Shown: positions 8,688 through 18,438 of the stretch, piece by piece
Layout: the number at the start of each line of letters is the position of its first letter
Position numbering within the stretch: the first letter of the stretch is position 1
DNA from: Proteinivorax tanatarense
GTDB lineage: Bacteria; Bacillota; Proteinivoracia; Proteinivoracales; Proteinivoracaceae
DNA length: 64,000 nt
Assembly: GCF_040267685.1 (NCBI RefSeq)
Contig: NZ_CP158367.1
Coordinates: forward strand, 2,046,001 to 2,110,000
Reading direction: 5' to 3'
Translations under genes and position numbers: made by a program
Notes under the pieces: generated by a model
The model's input: the letters and a program-made list of their open reading frames with translations, nothing else
The model's database searches: none
What the model was told of the DNA's origin: nothing

Positions 8688-9839
8688 CTAGTTTTTTAGA
8701 TTTTGCCCAACCTTTATTAACCTAAACATTCTGTGAAGAGAGTCAAGCAAAAACTTTTCTGAATTATTCTGTATTGTTTCAAAATCTACAAAATCGCTTA
8801 CTAAAGGAAAAACTGTATATATTTCTTCGGGAAATGCTTTTCTTTCAGAACACATTTCCAACGCTCCCACAAAACCAATAACTGGTACCTTCATTTCTTT
8901 ACATCTTTTGGCTACCCCGTAAGGAACTTTTCCACCAAACGTTTGACTGTCCATTTTGCCTTCTCCAGTTATGACAAATTTACATCCTTTAATTTGCTCT
9001 TCAAAGTTGATTAAGTCCAAAGAAGTGTTTATCCCTGATTTCACCTCACATTCAAATAAAGCAAGCATAGCTGCAGCTAATCCACCCGCTGCTCCACTAC
9101 CTTCTATAGCCGACACTTTTAGATTTGCATGTCGTTCCAAAACCTTGCTATATTTTTTCATACCCTCTTCCAAATAGTTTAACTCATCTACTTTCGCTCC
9201 CTTTTGCGGCCCAAACACATAGGTAGCTCCATGCTTACCAAGCAGTAAATTATCTACATCACACATTAAAATAATACGGCAGTCAAACATTTTTGGGTTA
9301 ATGTTCTCCATAGATATTTTAGTTACTTTATTAAGCATTTCACCACAATAACTTGTTAATTCATTGCTGGTTTTATCAAAAAACTTTCCCCCTAAAGCGG
9401 CTACAGCCCCTAATCCTCCATCGTTAGTAGCACTTCCACCTAACCCAAGTATTATTTTCTGAGCCCCTTTTTCCAAAGCATTATTTATTAACTGACCTGT
9501 ACCAAAAGATGTAGTTTTAAGAGGATTCCTTTTTTCTCTTTCTATAGTAGATAATCCAGAGGCTTGAGCCATTTCGATAATAGCTGTTTTTTCATTTTGA
9601 AAATAAGCATATTTAGCAGTTACAATTTGTCCCAATGGGTTTCTGACATTCTGATAAACAGTTTCTCCCTCTAAAAAATGTAACAGTGTATCCACTGTTC
9701 CCTCTCCGCCATCGGCAATGGGTATTTTAACTACATCGATTTCTTCAAAGTAATGTATTGCCACCTTTTCAATGTAATCTGCAACTTCTGCAGAACTAAA
9801 AGTACCTTTAAATGAGTCACAAGCAACACCTATCTTCAT
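8688..9839 (-). CDS. Glycerate 2-kinase (GarK/GlxK family)
   Basis: A 383-residue member of the type I glycerate kinase family, which phosphorylates D-glycerate with ATP to 2-phosphoglycerate. It begins MKIGVACDSFKGTFSS and contains IPIADGGEGT, LGGSATNDGG and ITGEGKMDSQT, all typical and in the usual order. Length is as expected. It follows the glutaminase gene by 8 bases. The product feeds lower glycolysis. The hydroxyacid dehydrogenase at 46.9 kb could supply glycerate from hydroxypyruvate, but the two genes are not linked. Confidence 0.93.
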   Translation of the reverse strand: MKIGVACDSFKGTFSSAEVADYIEKVAIHYFEEIDVVKIPIADGGEGTVDTLLHFLEGETVYQNVRNPLGQIVTAKYAYFQNEKTAIIEMAQASGLSTIEREKRNPLKTTSFGTGQLINNALEKGAQKIILGLGGSATNDGGLGAVAALGGKFFDKTSNELTSYCGEMLNKVTKISMENINPKMFDCRIILMCDVDNLLLGKHGATYVFGPQKGAKVDELNYLEEGMKKYSKVLERHANLKVSAIEGSGAAGGLAAAMLALFECEVKSGINTSLDLINFEEQIKGCKFVITGEGKMDSQTFGGKVPYGVAKRCKEMKVPVIGFVGALEMCSERKAFPEEIYTVFPLVSDFVDFETIQNNSEKFLLDSLHRMFRLIKVGQNLKN

Positions 9840-9847
9840 TTTAACCT

Positions 9848-10765
9848 CTAAAAAATGCTCAAATCTAACTTTGTACTTAAATCTTCTAGCATTTTAACTC
9901 CCGCAATACTATTACCTTTTTCATCTAATGCAGGTCCCCATATGCCGATTCCATAATGGTTAGGTGATACTGCCATCACTCCCCCACCTACCCCGCTTTT
10001 AGCAGGTATGCCTACCTTTATAGCAAATTCTCCAGAAGAATTATACATCCCACAAGTTACCATAAAACTCTTGGCGATTTGTGTTATACTTTGAGAAACT
10101 AATTGCTCTTCTGTATTTATAGTTTTTCCTTGATTTGCTAAAAATCCCCCTAAGTAAGCTATATCTTTGCAAGTAACATCTAATGAACAGTGCATAAAAT
10201 AAAAATCTAAAATTTCTTCCACTTCTCCAGATAATATTCCAACATCTTTTAGAAAATAAGCTGTTGCTCTATTTCTATGACCAGTATTTCGTTCTGATTC
10301 AAAAACTTTTTGATTTACTGACAAACGTCTTCCTAGAATAGGTTCAAAAAAATCAATAACCCTTTCAATTTTATGTTGATTACTTTCCCCTTTTATCATT
10401 GAAGAAATAGCTATAGCCCCTGCGTTAATCATAGGGTTTAATGGCTTTGATGGATTTATAGTTTCCAACTTAATTATGGAATTAAAAGGGTCGCCAGTAG
10501 GTTCCATCCCCACCTTTGAAAACACATATTCGGCACCTTTATCTTGCAAAGCCAAAATCAAAGTAAATATCTTAGAAATACTTTGTAGGGTAAAAAATTT
10601 ATCAGTGTCACCTTGATTAAATATTTTGTTACTTTTTAAATCAACTAAACTTATGCCTAAACTTCTCTTATCTTGAGAGGCTAAGGCGGGAATATAGTGT
10701 GCCACTTCTCCATTATCACAATACTTTTTATTGTTTTCTAATATCTCTTTTAACAGTTTTTCCAT
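9848..10765 (-). CDS. glsA: Glutaminase
   Basis: A 305-residue serine-dependent glutaminase with a beta-lactamase-like fold, converting glutamine to glutamate and ammonia. The catalytic Ser-x-x-Lys is in LQSISKIF (about 63-70). Other family motifs are PLNPMINAGAI, RNRATAYFLKD and the late KSGVGGGVMAV. Length fits the short bacterial type. It is the second gene of the operon, with AGGGAGGT before its ATG. Glutaminases of this group are often tied to pH or ammonium balance. No such signal can be read here. Confidence 0.95.
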   Translation of the reverse strand: MEKLLKEILENNKKYCDNGEVAHYIPALASQDKRSLGISLVDLKSNKIFNQGDTDKFFTLQSISKIFTLILALQDKGAEYVFSKVGMEPTGDPFNSIIKLETINPSKPLNPMINAGAIAISSMIKGESNQHKIERVIDFFEPILGRRLSVNQKVFESERNTGHRNRATAYFLKDVGILSGEVEEILDFYFMHCSLDVTCKDIAYLGGFLANQGKTINTEEQLVSQSITQIAKSFMVTCGMYNSSGEFAIKVGIPAKSGVGGGVMAVSPNHYGIGIWGPALDEKGNSIAGVKMLEDLSTKLDLSIF

Positions 10766-10777
10766 TAACTAACCTCC

Positions 10778-11512
10778 CTAATACTTTTTTTTGTTTAACA
10801 ACAATAAAAATACATCACCTCTAATTAAATGATCTGGTTCTTTATTTGCCAAAAGAGGATCATCTGAAAGAATATAATTAAAGCGTCTTTCTTCTAAGTT
10901 TTTTAACGTTGCAAAGGTAAAAGTAGCGGTGCCCCCTTTATAAATTACACAAACCTTTTCTTTATGAATACGACACATACTTTTTATAACATCAAAAGAA
11001 ACTTCCTCTTCTTCCCTTTGCTCTATGCTTTCATTTCTATCTAAATGTAGTTTTTCTAATAAAACTTTATAACCAAATGTATTTCTTAGTTCATAGCTAA
11101 AAGCATCAACTACATCGTCCCAACTTAGAGTTTTTATCCACTTTCCACAGTTTTGTATAGCACTCTCTCCTATAATAACCAAATTGCAATTTTTTATCTT
11201 TTCATCTTGGTTTAACACCTTATCCTTAATATAGTTAAACTTATCTATCTGCCCATCGGCATGATAGCCAGAAATAAATAACAGTCTATCATTAATCCTT
11301 ATAACCAAGGGAAATGGTGGCCTTTTATGAAAAGAATACGAAATCAAACTATAATCTGTTACAATATCTATTTCAGAGATTGTAAAGTTTTCCTCTATAT
11401 CTATGCAGCTTAAAAAGCTTTTTAGTCCAGTAAAATCATCTGTCATAAAAAGATGGGGAAGTAAAGTTTTATATAAGTAATCATCTCCTGTTACTAAGTC
11501 TTTATATGGCAT
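10778..11512 (-). CDS. Unrecognised 244-residue protein, first gene of the glutaminase operon
   Basis: I do not recognise a family. It is a soluble, mixed alpha/beta sequence without signal peptide or membrane segment. Visible patterns are PFPLVIRINDRLLFISGYHADGQ and SYELRNTFGYKVLLEKL, then a charged stretch NESIEQREEEEV at about 162-173, and CVIYKGGTATFTFATL near the end. AAGGAG lies upstream of the ATG, and the next gene, glutaminase, starts 12 bases after its stop. As the operon leader it may be regulatory or an accessory enzyme, but nothing here decides it. Confidence 0.7.
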   Translation of the reverse strand: MPYKDLVTGDDYLYKTLLPHLFMTDDFTGLKSFLSCIDIEENFTISEIDIVTDYSLISYSFHKRPPFPLVIRINDRLLFISGYHADGQIDKFNYIKDKVLNQDEKIKNCNLVIIGESAIQNCGKWIKTLSWDDVVDAFSYELRNTFGYKVLLEKLHLDRNESIEQREEEEVSFDVIKSMCRIHKEKVCVIYKGGTATFTFATLKNLEERRFNYILSDDPLLANKEPDHLIRGDVFLLLLNKKKY

Positions 11513-11796
11513 TAAAAATAAACTCCTTTCAAAAGTAGTTAAATATTAAAATATCCAGTAAAATTCCTTTTAAACCTAATATATTATTTATTCTAACTCC
11601 TTTTATGTTTTCCTGCACACTATAGGAAAATATTGTGCCTAAATTCTAGTAAATGGGGTTTTTAAAATCTGAAGTAAGTATAAACAAAGTTATTTTTCCT
11701 CATGTATACACAAAAGGTTCTATGACTCCCAATAAATTTGACAATCCTGATGATAAATACAAGTTTATGATAGTTTTGCGTTGCTAAAAAATGATG
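11513..11796. other. Intergenic stretch without a supported gene
   Basis: AT-rich spacer upstream of the glutaminase operon. It must hold that operon's promoter, but no convincing -35/-10 pair stands out. A 44-codon plus-strand ORF (11653-11787, MGFLKSEVSINKVIF...) has no ribosome binding site and is not called as a gene. Confidence 0.4.
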
Positions 11797-11833
11797 AAAG
11801 GAGCCTGTAGTTTTTTAGCTACAAGCTCCTTTT
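11797..11833 (-). terminator. Terminator after the UPF0182 gene
   Basis: AGGAGC and GCTCCT with an inner CTGTAG/CTACAA stem form a hairpin. On the minus strand it is followed by TTTCATCATTTTTT. Confidence 0.7.
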
Positions 11834-11837
11834 ATCG

Positions 11838-14564
11838 TTATTCTTCTATGTCTTCACCATCTTCTACTTCACTATCTAATTCTTGCTGAAATTCATCCAT
11901 GTCCACTTCATTTTCTAAATCGGTCAAAAGCTGTGCTAGCCTATCCATATTACTACCATATTCTGACCAGTTTCCTTCTCTAGCTGCTTGCTCTGCTGCT
12001 TTAAACGAAGAATTAATTTCTTCAACTAATTCTCGTAAATTTCTATCTACTATCTCATCAGGATCATATGGTACGTACTCTTCCCCGTCTTCTACTACAC
12101 CAAATAACCTATCTAGAGCCTCATCTAAGCTTCTTTCCATAACCAACACATCATTATAATACAGAAGTACCTGCCTCATTTCTGGGACACTTCTACTTTC
12201 TGAAAGAATATATAGCGGTTCTACATATAACATAGAACCCCCTATGGGAATAGTTAACAAGTTACCTCTAACTACCGAAGAGCCACCCTGTCCCCAGAGG
12301 GTTATTTGTTGAGAAATATCAGGATCCTGATCGATATATGCTTCAACCTGGCTAGGTCCTTCGATATGATCTCCTGGTGGAAAGGTATATAAATATAACT
12401 GTCCATAATTATCCTTATCATTTCCTGCTGCAAGCCATGCATTCATGTTATTTCTATTTTTGGGCGTATATGGGTTAATTAACAGAAATTCCTCTTGTTC
12501 AAAGTTTGGTAGTTGTGCAGTAATATAATAGGGTTCTACCTCAATATCTTCTCCATGATATCTTTCTACCGGTATCTCCCAAACATCATCTGCATTATAA
12601 AACACACGGGGATTATCAGTATGATAAACTGTTAACACATTTCTTTGAACATCAAACAAATCTACAGGATATCTTATATGGTTTTCCAAATATGAAGGGA
12701 ATTCTTCCCTAGGTTGAATCAGATCTGGAAAAACATGCTTCCATGCTTCAATAATTGGTTCTTCTTCAAATTGATAAATATCAACTGTACCATCATAAGC
12801 ATCTACTACAATTTTAACAGAGTTACGAATATAATTAACACCATTTACTGGTTGTGAATATGGGTATTTATCTGATGTGGTGTAACCATCTATTATCCAG
12901 TAAACTCTCCCATTTGCAACTACTGGGTAAGGGTCACCATCTAAAGTAATAAACGGTGCCACCTTATTTACTCGATCCACTATATTACGATTATAAAGTA
13001 TTTTGCTATCATCTGTTATTTGGTTCGATAGCAATAATATGCGTTTTTGATACTTTGTAGTATATAATAACCTTCTTAAAGGATTCAACTCTACTCCATC
13101 TTTTCCTTGATAAACAACTTCTTTTTCATCGAAAGAAATTTCACCATCTTTTGTATTAACCACCGCAAACTCGTCGGTCATTTCTCCAAAGTAAATTTCT
13201 GGTTGCTCTAACTCTATATCAACTTCAGCTTCCACCGGTAAATTACGGAGGTAGTAAGTGGGGTGTCCATTAGATGTCACCTGGTTTACCGGACTCATTA
13301 CCACTCCATGACCATGGGTGAATTTAAAATGTCTATTTAATTGGGTGTCAGTGGGTATAGAGTCGGAATCAAGTTCTCTAACTGATAACATCACTTGTTG
13401 TTGTTCCCCATCAATATCGTACCGATCGATATCTATATCATTAAAATCATAATAAAGCCTTAATGACTGGTTTTGATGGTAATGCTCCTTTAATGGGCGA
13501 TAATCAAGTAGTCTTATGTTATTTAAAGTTTCCTCATAACCACTTAAATCACTTCTGGTAAGCTCCTGTTGGTCTAGAGGAAACACTTCTCTTTTGATAC
13601 TATCAAGCCCGAATCCCTGCTTAGTTCCTTCAAGGTGGTGGGCTATATAAGGATGTTCCCTTGATTCTTCATCAGGAGACACAATTAGTCGTTGATTAAC
13701 ACCTGCATAAATGCCTCCAACTAGGGAAACTATGATTAAAGACAAAGGTATTGCCATGAAAATTTTTTTCTTTTTTAGTTTAATGTTTACCGCCATTCCA
13801 ATTAAAAATCCAATGCTAAGAACTTGTTGAATGCGTAAAAAAAACATCCTAACATTTACGTCAGTATACCCTGCACCATATAAGCTATTGGACTCCGTTA
13901 GTAAAAATCCATACCTCTGTAAGCTGCGGGTTAATATAAACCACACTAAAAATAAACTAACCAAAATTGATAAATGAGCTATGCCTTTAGAGGATAACTT
14001 TAAATCTACATTGTTGGTGGTAGGATTAAAATTTTCAACTACAAAATAAGAAATCCCTACTCCAATAAAAGCTATAACTAAAAGTACTAAAAAGGAACTA
14101 GCTAGTACTTCATATATGGGATAATGAAATAAGTAAAAACTTATATCCATACCATGAATTGGATCAACCGTTCCAGTTGGGTTAGAATTCATCGCTAATA
14201 AGACTCTATCCCATACTGATGGAATAATTATCATCCAAAAAAAAGATAACACAGCTGCTAACAGCAAAGCATGAATTTTTTTGGGTTTAAATTGACTGTT
14301 AATTTTATCAATATCCACAACTCTGAGGTTGTGGCTGAATTTATTAAACAAATTAACTAACGGCACAAAGTTTGCTGCTAAAAAAGCAAAGCCTACTCCC
14401 CAAAATATTAGTTTAAAGGCAACTTCCCACAGTAAAGGTTTTATCATAACTTGAGTTATATCTAGGCTTGAATACCATAAAAACTCAGTATAATAATTAA
14501 CCATCAAAAAAAACAAAACGATTAGTCCTACAATCGCTAAAATAGCTATAGACGTTTTTTTCAT
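11838..14564 (-). CDS. UPF0182 family large membrane protein
   Basis: A 908-residue protein. The first 300 residues hold about seven membrane segments (for example SIAILAIVGLIVLFFLMVNY and ALLLAAVLSFFWMIIIPSVW). A large extracytoplasmic part of about 550 residues follows, rich in aromatic and acidic residues, and then an acidic tail (EVEDGEDIEE). Order, length and motifs such as TDVNVRMFFLRIQQVLSIGF match UPF0182, whose function is unknown. I chose the ATG at 14564 (MKKTSIAIL) because GGGAGAG lies nine bases upstream, against the longer frame from 14597. It has its own terminator and is monocistronic. Confidence 0.92.
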   Translation of the reverse strand: MKKTSIAILAIVGLIVLFFLMVNYYTEFLWYSSLDITQVMIKPLLWEVAFKLIFWGVGFAFLAANFVPLVNLFNKFSHNLRVVDIDKINSQFKPKKIHALLLAAVLSFFWMIIIPSVWDRVLLAMNSNPTGTVDPIHGMDISFYLFHYPIYEVLASSFLVLLVIAFIGVGISYFVVENFNPTTNNVDLKLSSKGIAHLSILVSLFLVWFILTRSLQRYGFLLTESNSLYGAGYTDVNVRMFFLRIQQVLSIGFLIGMAVNIKLKKKKIFMAIPLSLIIVSLVGGIYAGVNQRLIVSPDEESREHPYIAHHLEGTKQGFGLDSIKREVFPLDQQELTRSDLSGYEETLNNIRLLDYRPLKEHYHQNQSLRLYYDFNDIDIDRYDIDGEQQQVMLSVRELDSDSIPTDTQLNRHFKFTHGHGVVMSPVNQVTSNGHPTYYLRNLPVEAEVDIELEQPEIYFGEMTDEFAVVNTKDGEISFDEKEVVYQGKDGVELNPLRRLLYTTKYQKRILLLSNQITDDSKILYNRNIVDRVNKVAPFITLDGDPYPVVANGRVYWIIDGYTTSDKYPYSQPVNGVNYIRNSVKIVVDAYDGTVDIYQFEEEPIIEAWKHVFPDLIQPREEFPSYLENHIRYPVDLFDVQRNVLTVYHTDNPRVFYNADDVWEIPVERYHGEDIEVEPYYITAQLPNFEQEEFLLINPYTPKNRNNMNAWLAAGNDKDNYGQLYLYTFPPGDHIEGPSQVEAYIDQDPDISQQITLWGQGGSSVVRGNLLTIPIGGSMLYVEPLYILSESRSVPEMRQVLLYYNDVLVMERSLDEALDRLFGVVEDGEEYVPYDPDEIVDRNLRELVEEINSSFKAAEQAAREGNWSEYGSNMDRLAQLLTDLENEVDMDEFQQELDSEVEDGEDIEE

Positions 14565-14678
14565 AATCTTTCTCTCCCTTCCTTTTAAAATTAACATAAG
14601 AACATAAAAAAAACCATATATTTTAGTTGATTTTTTATGTTTAGTGTCATTAACTGTTTTATATAAAATATATGAAAT

Positions 14679-15539
14679 TTATTGACTTTGTTTACATTCT
14701 TTTATTACTTGTGAAAAATCATTTGGTAAGCTTGCCTTTATAATAACTTTATCACGTTTTATAGGATGTATAAAATCAAGAGAAAATGCATGCAGTAAAT
14801 GTCTAACCTTTGAAAAGTTGTCTTTGTTATATATTCTATCACCGACAATGGGATGGCCGATATCACTTAAATGACGTCTTATTTGATGAGTTCTCCCTGT
14901 TAATGGCTTTACTTTTAAAAAACTATGGTTTCCCCAGAAATTTAACACTTCATATGCAGTAACAGATTTTTGTTTCATTTTAGTAGTGTGATTGAGTAAC
15001 GGTATATCTATAATTTCTTTTCTACATTTAGGTACCCCTTCTACTATTGTTAAGTAAGTTTTTTCAACCTTCCTTTGCTCAAATAATTCTGAGAAAATTT
15101 TACTGGTATAGGCCGATTTAGCTATCATTATAACTCCCGATGTATCCCTGTCCAGCCTATGTATAGGATGAAATGAGTAAGTTTGCTTATTTGAACTTTG
15201 GATAAACTTAATAACATTCAATAAGGTATGAGTTTTTTCTTTATAGGTAGGATGAGTCAACATTTTGGCTGGCTTGTTAACAGCTATGATATAGTTATCT
15301 TCGTATAGCACCTCTACCTTATAATCATATTCTTCAATAAAAGATTTGTTGCTTGGAAGTAAAATAATAACTTCATCCCCTTTTTTCACCGGCGCAGTAA
15401 TTTTATGTTTAAATCCATTTATATAAATTTCAGCCTTTGACTTTACTCTTCTATAGTGCCTACGGGAAAATTGTAAGTTTTGTTGAAGGTAGTGTCTTAT
15501 ACTTGTTTCCTCTTTTATGGTAAACTGGTATTTTTCCAT
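14679..15539 (-). CDS. RluA-family pseudouridine synthase
   Basis: A 286-residue RNA uridine isomerase of the RluA/RluD type, acting on 23S rRNA or tRNA. The catalytic motif is HRLDRDTSGVIMIAKS, with the aspartate in HRLDRD. An N-terminal S4-like part (SIRHYLQQNLQFSRRHYRRVKS) and the late GRTHQIRRHL motif fit. The start at 15539 (MEKYQF) is preceded by GAGGT. It diverges from the two-P-loop ATPase gene; the two starts are 97 bases apart. Which site it modifies cannot be told. Confidence 0.92.
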   Translation of the reverse strand: MEKYQFTIKEETSIRHYLQQNLQFSRRHYRRVKSKAEIYINGFKHKITAPVKKGDEVIILLPSNKSFIEEYDYKVEVLYEDNYIIAVNKPAKMLTHPTYKEKTHTLLNVIKFIQSSNKQTYSFHPIHRLDRDTSGVIMIAKSAYTSKIFSELFEQRKVEKTYLTIVEGVPKCRKEIIDIPLLNHTTKMKQKSVTAYEVLNFWGNHSFLKVKPLTGRTHQIRRHLSDIGHPIVGDRIYNKDNFSKVRHLLHAFSLDFIHPIKRDKVIIKASLPNDFSQVIKECKQSQ

Positions 15540-15636
15540 TGTTAAAACCTCTTTTTTATACACCTTTAAAGAATACAATCATATAATAATTAGCAGAAAA
15601 TCATTCTTATATTTCTTTAAAAGGTGGAGTTTAAAT

Positions 15637-16734
15637 ATGAACAAAAAAATTAAAAATATATTTGCCGGTGGCAACACGAAAGACGGATTTCATTCATTTT
15701 ATAAAGATGTTCTTTCCCCCTTAAGCAGGCTTTTCATCCTAAAGGGAGGACCAGGTACAGGTAAATCTTCGTTAATAAAAAAAATAGGGCGCTTCTATAA
15801 AGATAAAGGTTATACCCTTACCTTTTTACATTGCTCCTCTGATACAGAGTCTTTAGATGGAGTAATTATAAATGAGCTTTCTTTAGGGGTAGTAGATGGA
15901 ACAGCTCCCCATATTGTTGACCCTGAAATCCCCGGAGTAAAAGATGATATTATTAACTTGGGTGATTTTTGGGACAGAGATGTTTTAATACAAAACAAAA
16001 ATGAAATAATTAGACTTAAAAAAAACATTAACCATTACTTTAATACAGCTTATAAGCATCTTAACCAAAGTTCGCTATTACAAAAAAATATGGCAAACCT
16101 TTATGCCCCATATATTGATAAAGCAATGGTCAAACAAATCAAAGATAAGTTAATATCAATGACATTTGAAGACACAAGTAAAAATGGAAATAAAGGGAAA
16201 GAAAGTCGATCCTTTGCAGGCGCTATAACACCCCGGGGTATTGTGTCCTTTGCTGGGGAGCTCACAGATAAAGCCGCAAAAAGGGTGCTATTGTTGGGAA
16301 GACCAGGAACAAACAAGTCAACCATAATGAAAAGCTTAGCCGCTGAAGCAGTTCTGTTAGGCTATGATGTTGAGCTTTACCATTGTGCTCTTAACCCCCA
16401 AAAGTTGGATGTTGTTATTATACCACAAAAGCAAGTAGCTTTTATAGATGCATCGCCACCTCATAAACTTGAAACAAAAAAAGCTGATGACATTTTAATT
16501 GACATGTTTGCTTTAACAGTCCCTCGAAAAATTGCTAATAACAATAAAGATGAAATATTAAAGTTGCAAGAAGATATAATTATACAAATTGACACTGCCA
16601 GAAATAACATCAGAAATGCAAAAGATAATCATAAAAAATTAGAAAATTTTTATATAAATGCTATGGACTTTTCTAAAATGGATGAGGTTTTTCAACAAAT
16701 CATTTCTTATAGGGAAACAAATTCTTCTGAATAA
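15637..16734 (+). CDS. ATPase with two P-loops (PRK06851-like)
   Basis: A 365-residue protein with two nucleotide-binding halves. The first P-loop is GGPGTGKSS at about 31-39 and the second GRPGTNKST at about 224-232. Each is followed by a similar pattern (LTFLHCSSDTESLDGVII in the first, VELYHCALNPQKLDVVII in the second), so the protein is an internal duplication. This layout fits a conserved Firmicutes family (PRK06851) of unknown function. The ATG at 15637 follows AAAGGTGGAG. The longer frame from 15517 overlaps the divergent gene and is unlikely. Confidence 0.82.
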   Translation: MNKKIKNIFAGGNTKDGFHSFYKDVLSPLSRLFILKGGPGTGKSSLIKKIGRFYKDKGYTLTFLHCSSDTESLDGVIINELSLGVVDGTAPHIVDPEIPGVKDDIINLGDFWDRDVLIQNKNEIIRLKKNINHYFNTAYKHLNQSSLLQKNMANLYAPYIDKAMVKQIKDKLISMTFEDTSKNGNKGKESRSFAGAITPRGIVSFAGELTDKAAKRVLLLGRPGTNKSTIMKSLAAEAVLLGYDVELYHCALNPQKLDVVIIPQKQVAFIDASPPHKLETKKADDILIDMFALTVPRKIANNNKDEILKLQEDIIIQIDTARNNIRNAKDNHKKLENFYINAMDFSKMDEVFQQIISYRETNSSE

Positions 16735-16779
16735 GTGGATTTAAAGAAATCGTTATAAGCATAGCCACACTTTTTATGT

Positions 16780-16785
16780 TATAAT
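16780..16785 (+). promoter_or_regulatory. -10 box of the thiamine operon
   Basis: TATAAT lies about 26 bases before the riboswitch. No good -35 box is visible 17 bp upstream, so the promoter may be weak. Confidence 0.4.
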
Positions 16786-16808
16786 ATATTCAAATTAAAT
16801 AGTAATTG

Positions 16809-16897
16809 ATCTCTAGGGGAGCAGTTTGCTGAGAAAGAGCTTTACACTCTTGACCCTTTGAACCTGAACTGGTTAAAACCAGCGTAGGAAAGAGTAT
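16809..16897 (+). ncRNA. TPP riboswitch (THI element)
   Basis: Conserved blocks appear in the right order: GGGGAGC, GCTGAGAAAGAG, then GACCCTTTGAACCTGA, then CTGGTTAAAACCAGCGTAGGAA. P1 closes by CTCT (16811-16814) with AGAG (16891-16894). TPP-bound RNA is expected to favour the terminator just downstream and so turn off thiD-thiE. Confidence 0.95.
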
Positions 16898-16913
16898 TGC
16901 ATCTTAATACCGA

Positions 16914-16948
16914 AAAGCAATTCCTACATTTTAGGGATTGCTTTTTTA
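16914..16948 (+). terminator. Regulatory terminator of the TPP riboswitch
   Basis: AAGCAATTCCTA pairs with TAGGGATTGCTT, followed by a T-run. It sits between the aptamer and the AAGGAGG of thiD, as expected for transcriptional control. Confidence 0.9.
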
Positions 16949-16964
16949 TATAAGGAGGCCAAAA

Positions 16965-17771
16965 ATGAAAAGGTTGTTTAAAACTATTACGATAGCTGGT
17001 TCAGATAGTGGTGGAGGTGCAGGTGTACAGGCTGATATTAAAACATTTCAAGCTTTTGATGTCTATGGTATGTCTGCCATAACTGCGATTACATCTCAAA
17101 ACACAACTGGAGTAAGCTCAGTGATGAATGTTTCACCTAATGTTATATATGATCAAATTGCCATGGTCAGTAAAGACATTGGTATTGATGCCTGCAAAAT
17201 TGGCATGTTAGCAAATACTGAAGTAATTGATGCAGTCTTTAAAGCTCTTGTGGATTTTAAAATACAAAATATTGTTCTTGATCCTGTTATGGTTGCTAAA
17301 AGTGGAGATTACTTGTTAAGAAGAGGTGATGAAAATTCCTTAGTAAAAAAACTCCTTCCACTTTGCTTTTTAGTAACACCAAATATTCCAGAAGCTGAAC
17401 TAATATCACAAACTTCGATTAAAACAAAAGAAGATATGATTAATTCCATTCTAGAAATTAAAAGCTTGGGTCCTAAAAATGTATTACTTAAGGGAGGACA
17501 TATGCAAGGGGATTTTTTAACAGATATACTTTATGATGGTATAGATTTTTATGAATTCACCTCTAAAAAGGTAAATTCTAAAAACACCCACGGCACAGGA
17601 TGCACCCTTTCCGCTGCCATCACCGCATCACTAGCAAGGGGGAACAGCTTATATGAAGCGGTAAAAATAGCTAAAAAATATACCTTGGAAGCTATAAAAA
17701 AAGCACCAACAAATATAGGTCAAGGACACGGTCCCTTGTATCATAATCTAAACTTTTCAAAGGTAAATTAA
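16965..17771 (+). CDS. thiD: Hydroxymethylpyrimidine/phosphomethylpyrimidine kinase
   Basis: A 268-residue ribokinase-fold enzyme that makes HMP-PP, the pyrimidine half of thiamine. Motifs are IAGSDSGGGAGVQADIKTF at the start, LDPVMVAKSGDYLL in the middle and NTHGTGCTLSAAI with the catalytic region near the end. The ATG at 16965 follows AAGGAGG. The upstream frame from 16938 lies inside the riboswitch terminator. It is under the TPP riboswitch and cotranscribed with thiE 21 bases downstream. No thiC or thiM is seen, so the operon may serve salvage as much as synthesis. Confidence 0.95.
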   Translation: MKRLFKTITIAGSDSGGGAGVQADIKTFQAFDVYGMSAITAITSQNTTGVSSVMNVSPNVIYDQIAMVSKDIGIDACKIGMLANTEVIDAVFKALVDFKIQNIVLDPVMVAKSGDYLLRRGDENSLVKKLLPLCFLVTPNIPEAELISQTSIKTKEDMINSILEIKSLGPKNVLLKGGHMQGDFLTDILYDGIDFYEFTSKKVNSKNTHGTGCTLSAAITASLARGNSLYEAVKIAKKYTLEAIKKAPTNIGQGHGPLYHNLNFSKVN

Positions 17772-17792
17772 AAAACAAATTGGAGTGATAGC

Positions 17793-18428
17793 ATGAAAAA
17801 TTATAAAGTTAGTTACAAATTATATTTAATTGCCAATTACAAAAATGAAGATGTAAACTCTTTCTGTAAAAAAGTTGAACAAGGGCTAATGGGGGGAGCT
17901 ACAATTGTGCAGCTGCGAGCTAAAAAAAGTACTACAAAAGCAATTATTGAAGTGGGTAAAAAAATTAAAGAAATAACTGATAGATATAAAATCCCTTTAG
18001 TTGTAAATGATCGTATTGATATAGCTATGTTGCTAGATTGCCATGGAGTGCATCTAGGCCAAGATGATGCACCTATAAAAGATAGTCGTTCGCTATTGGG
18101 ATCTGACAAAATAATCGGTGTAACCACAAGGACTGTAAAACAAGCACAATTAGCTCAAGAGGAGGGGGCTGATTACGTTGGAGCTGGAGCATTATTTGTA
18201 ACCTCAACTAAATCAGATGCCATTCCTTTACAATTAGAAACTTTAAAGAAAATAAAAGAAACTATTCAAATTCCTGTAGTTACAATCGGAGGTATAAACA
18301 AAGAAAATATCATTAACATTCCCTTTTCTTTAATCGACGGAATAGCTGTTTCTTCAGGAATTCTCCATCAAGAAGATGTCAAAAAAGCAACCCAGTACAT
18401 AAATAGTAAAGTGTCTATGCATTTATAA
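17793..18428 (+). CDS. thiE: Thiamine phosphate synthase
   Basis: A 211-residue TIM-barrel enzyme that joins HMP-PP and thiazole phosphate to thiamine phosphate. Motifs seen are TIVQLRAKKSTTK, VVNDRIDIAM, HLGQDD and GAGALFVTSTKSDA (phosphate contact), then VVTIGGIN. Length is normal. It follows thiD, so riboswitch control extends to it. A strong terminator ends the operon. Confidence 0.95.
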   Translation: MKNYKVSYKLYLIANYKNEDVNSFCKKVEQGLMGGATIVQLRAKKSTTKAIIEVGKKIKEITDRYKIPLVVNDRIDIAMLLDCHGVHLGQDDAPIKDSRSLLGSDKIIGVTTRTVKQAQLAQEEGADYVGAGALFVTSTKSDAIPLQLETLKKIKETIQIPVVTIGGINKENIINIPFSLIDGIAVSSGILHQEDVKKATQYINSKVSMHL

Positions 18429-18438
18429 TCACACACAT

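Noticed and set aside
11653-11787. 44-codon plus-strand ORF in the spacer before the glutaminase operon
   Set aside because: No ribosome binding site, no recognised family, and it runs into the terminator hairpin of the UPF0182 gene.
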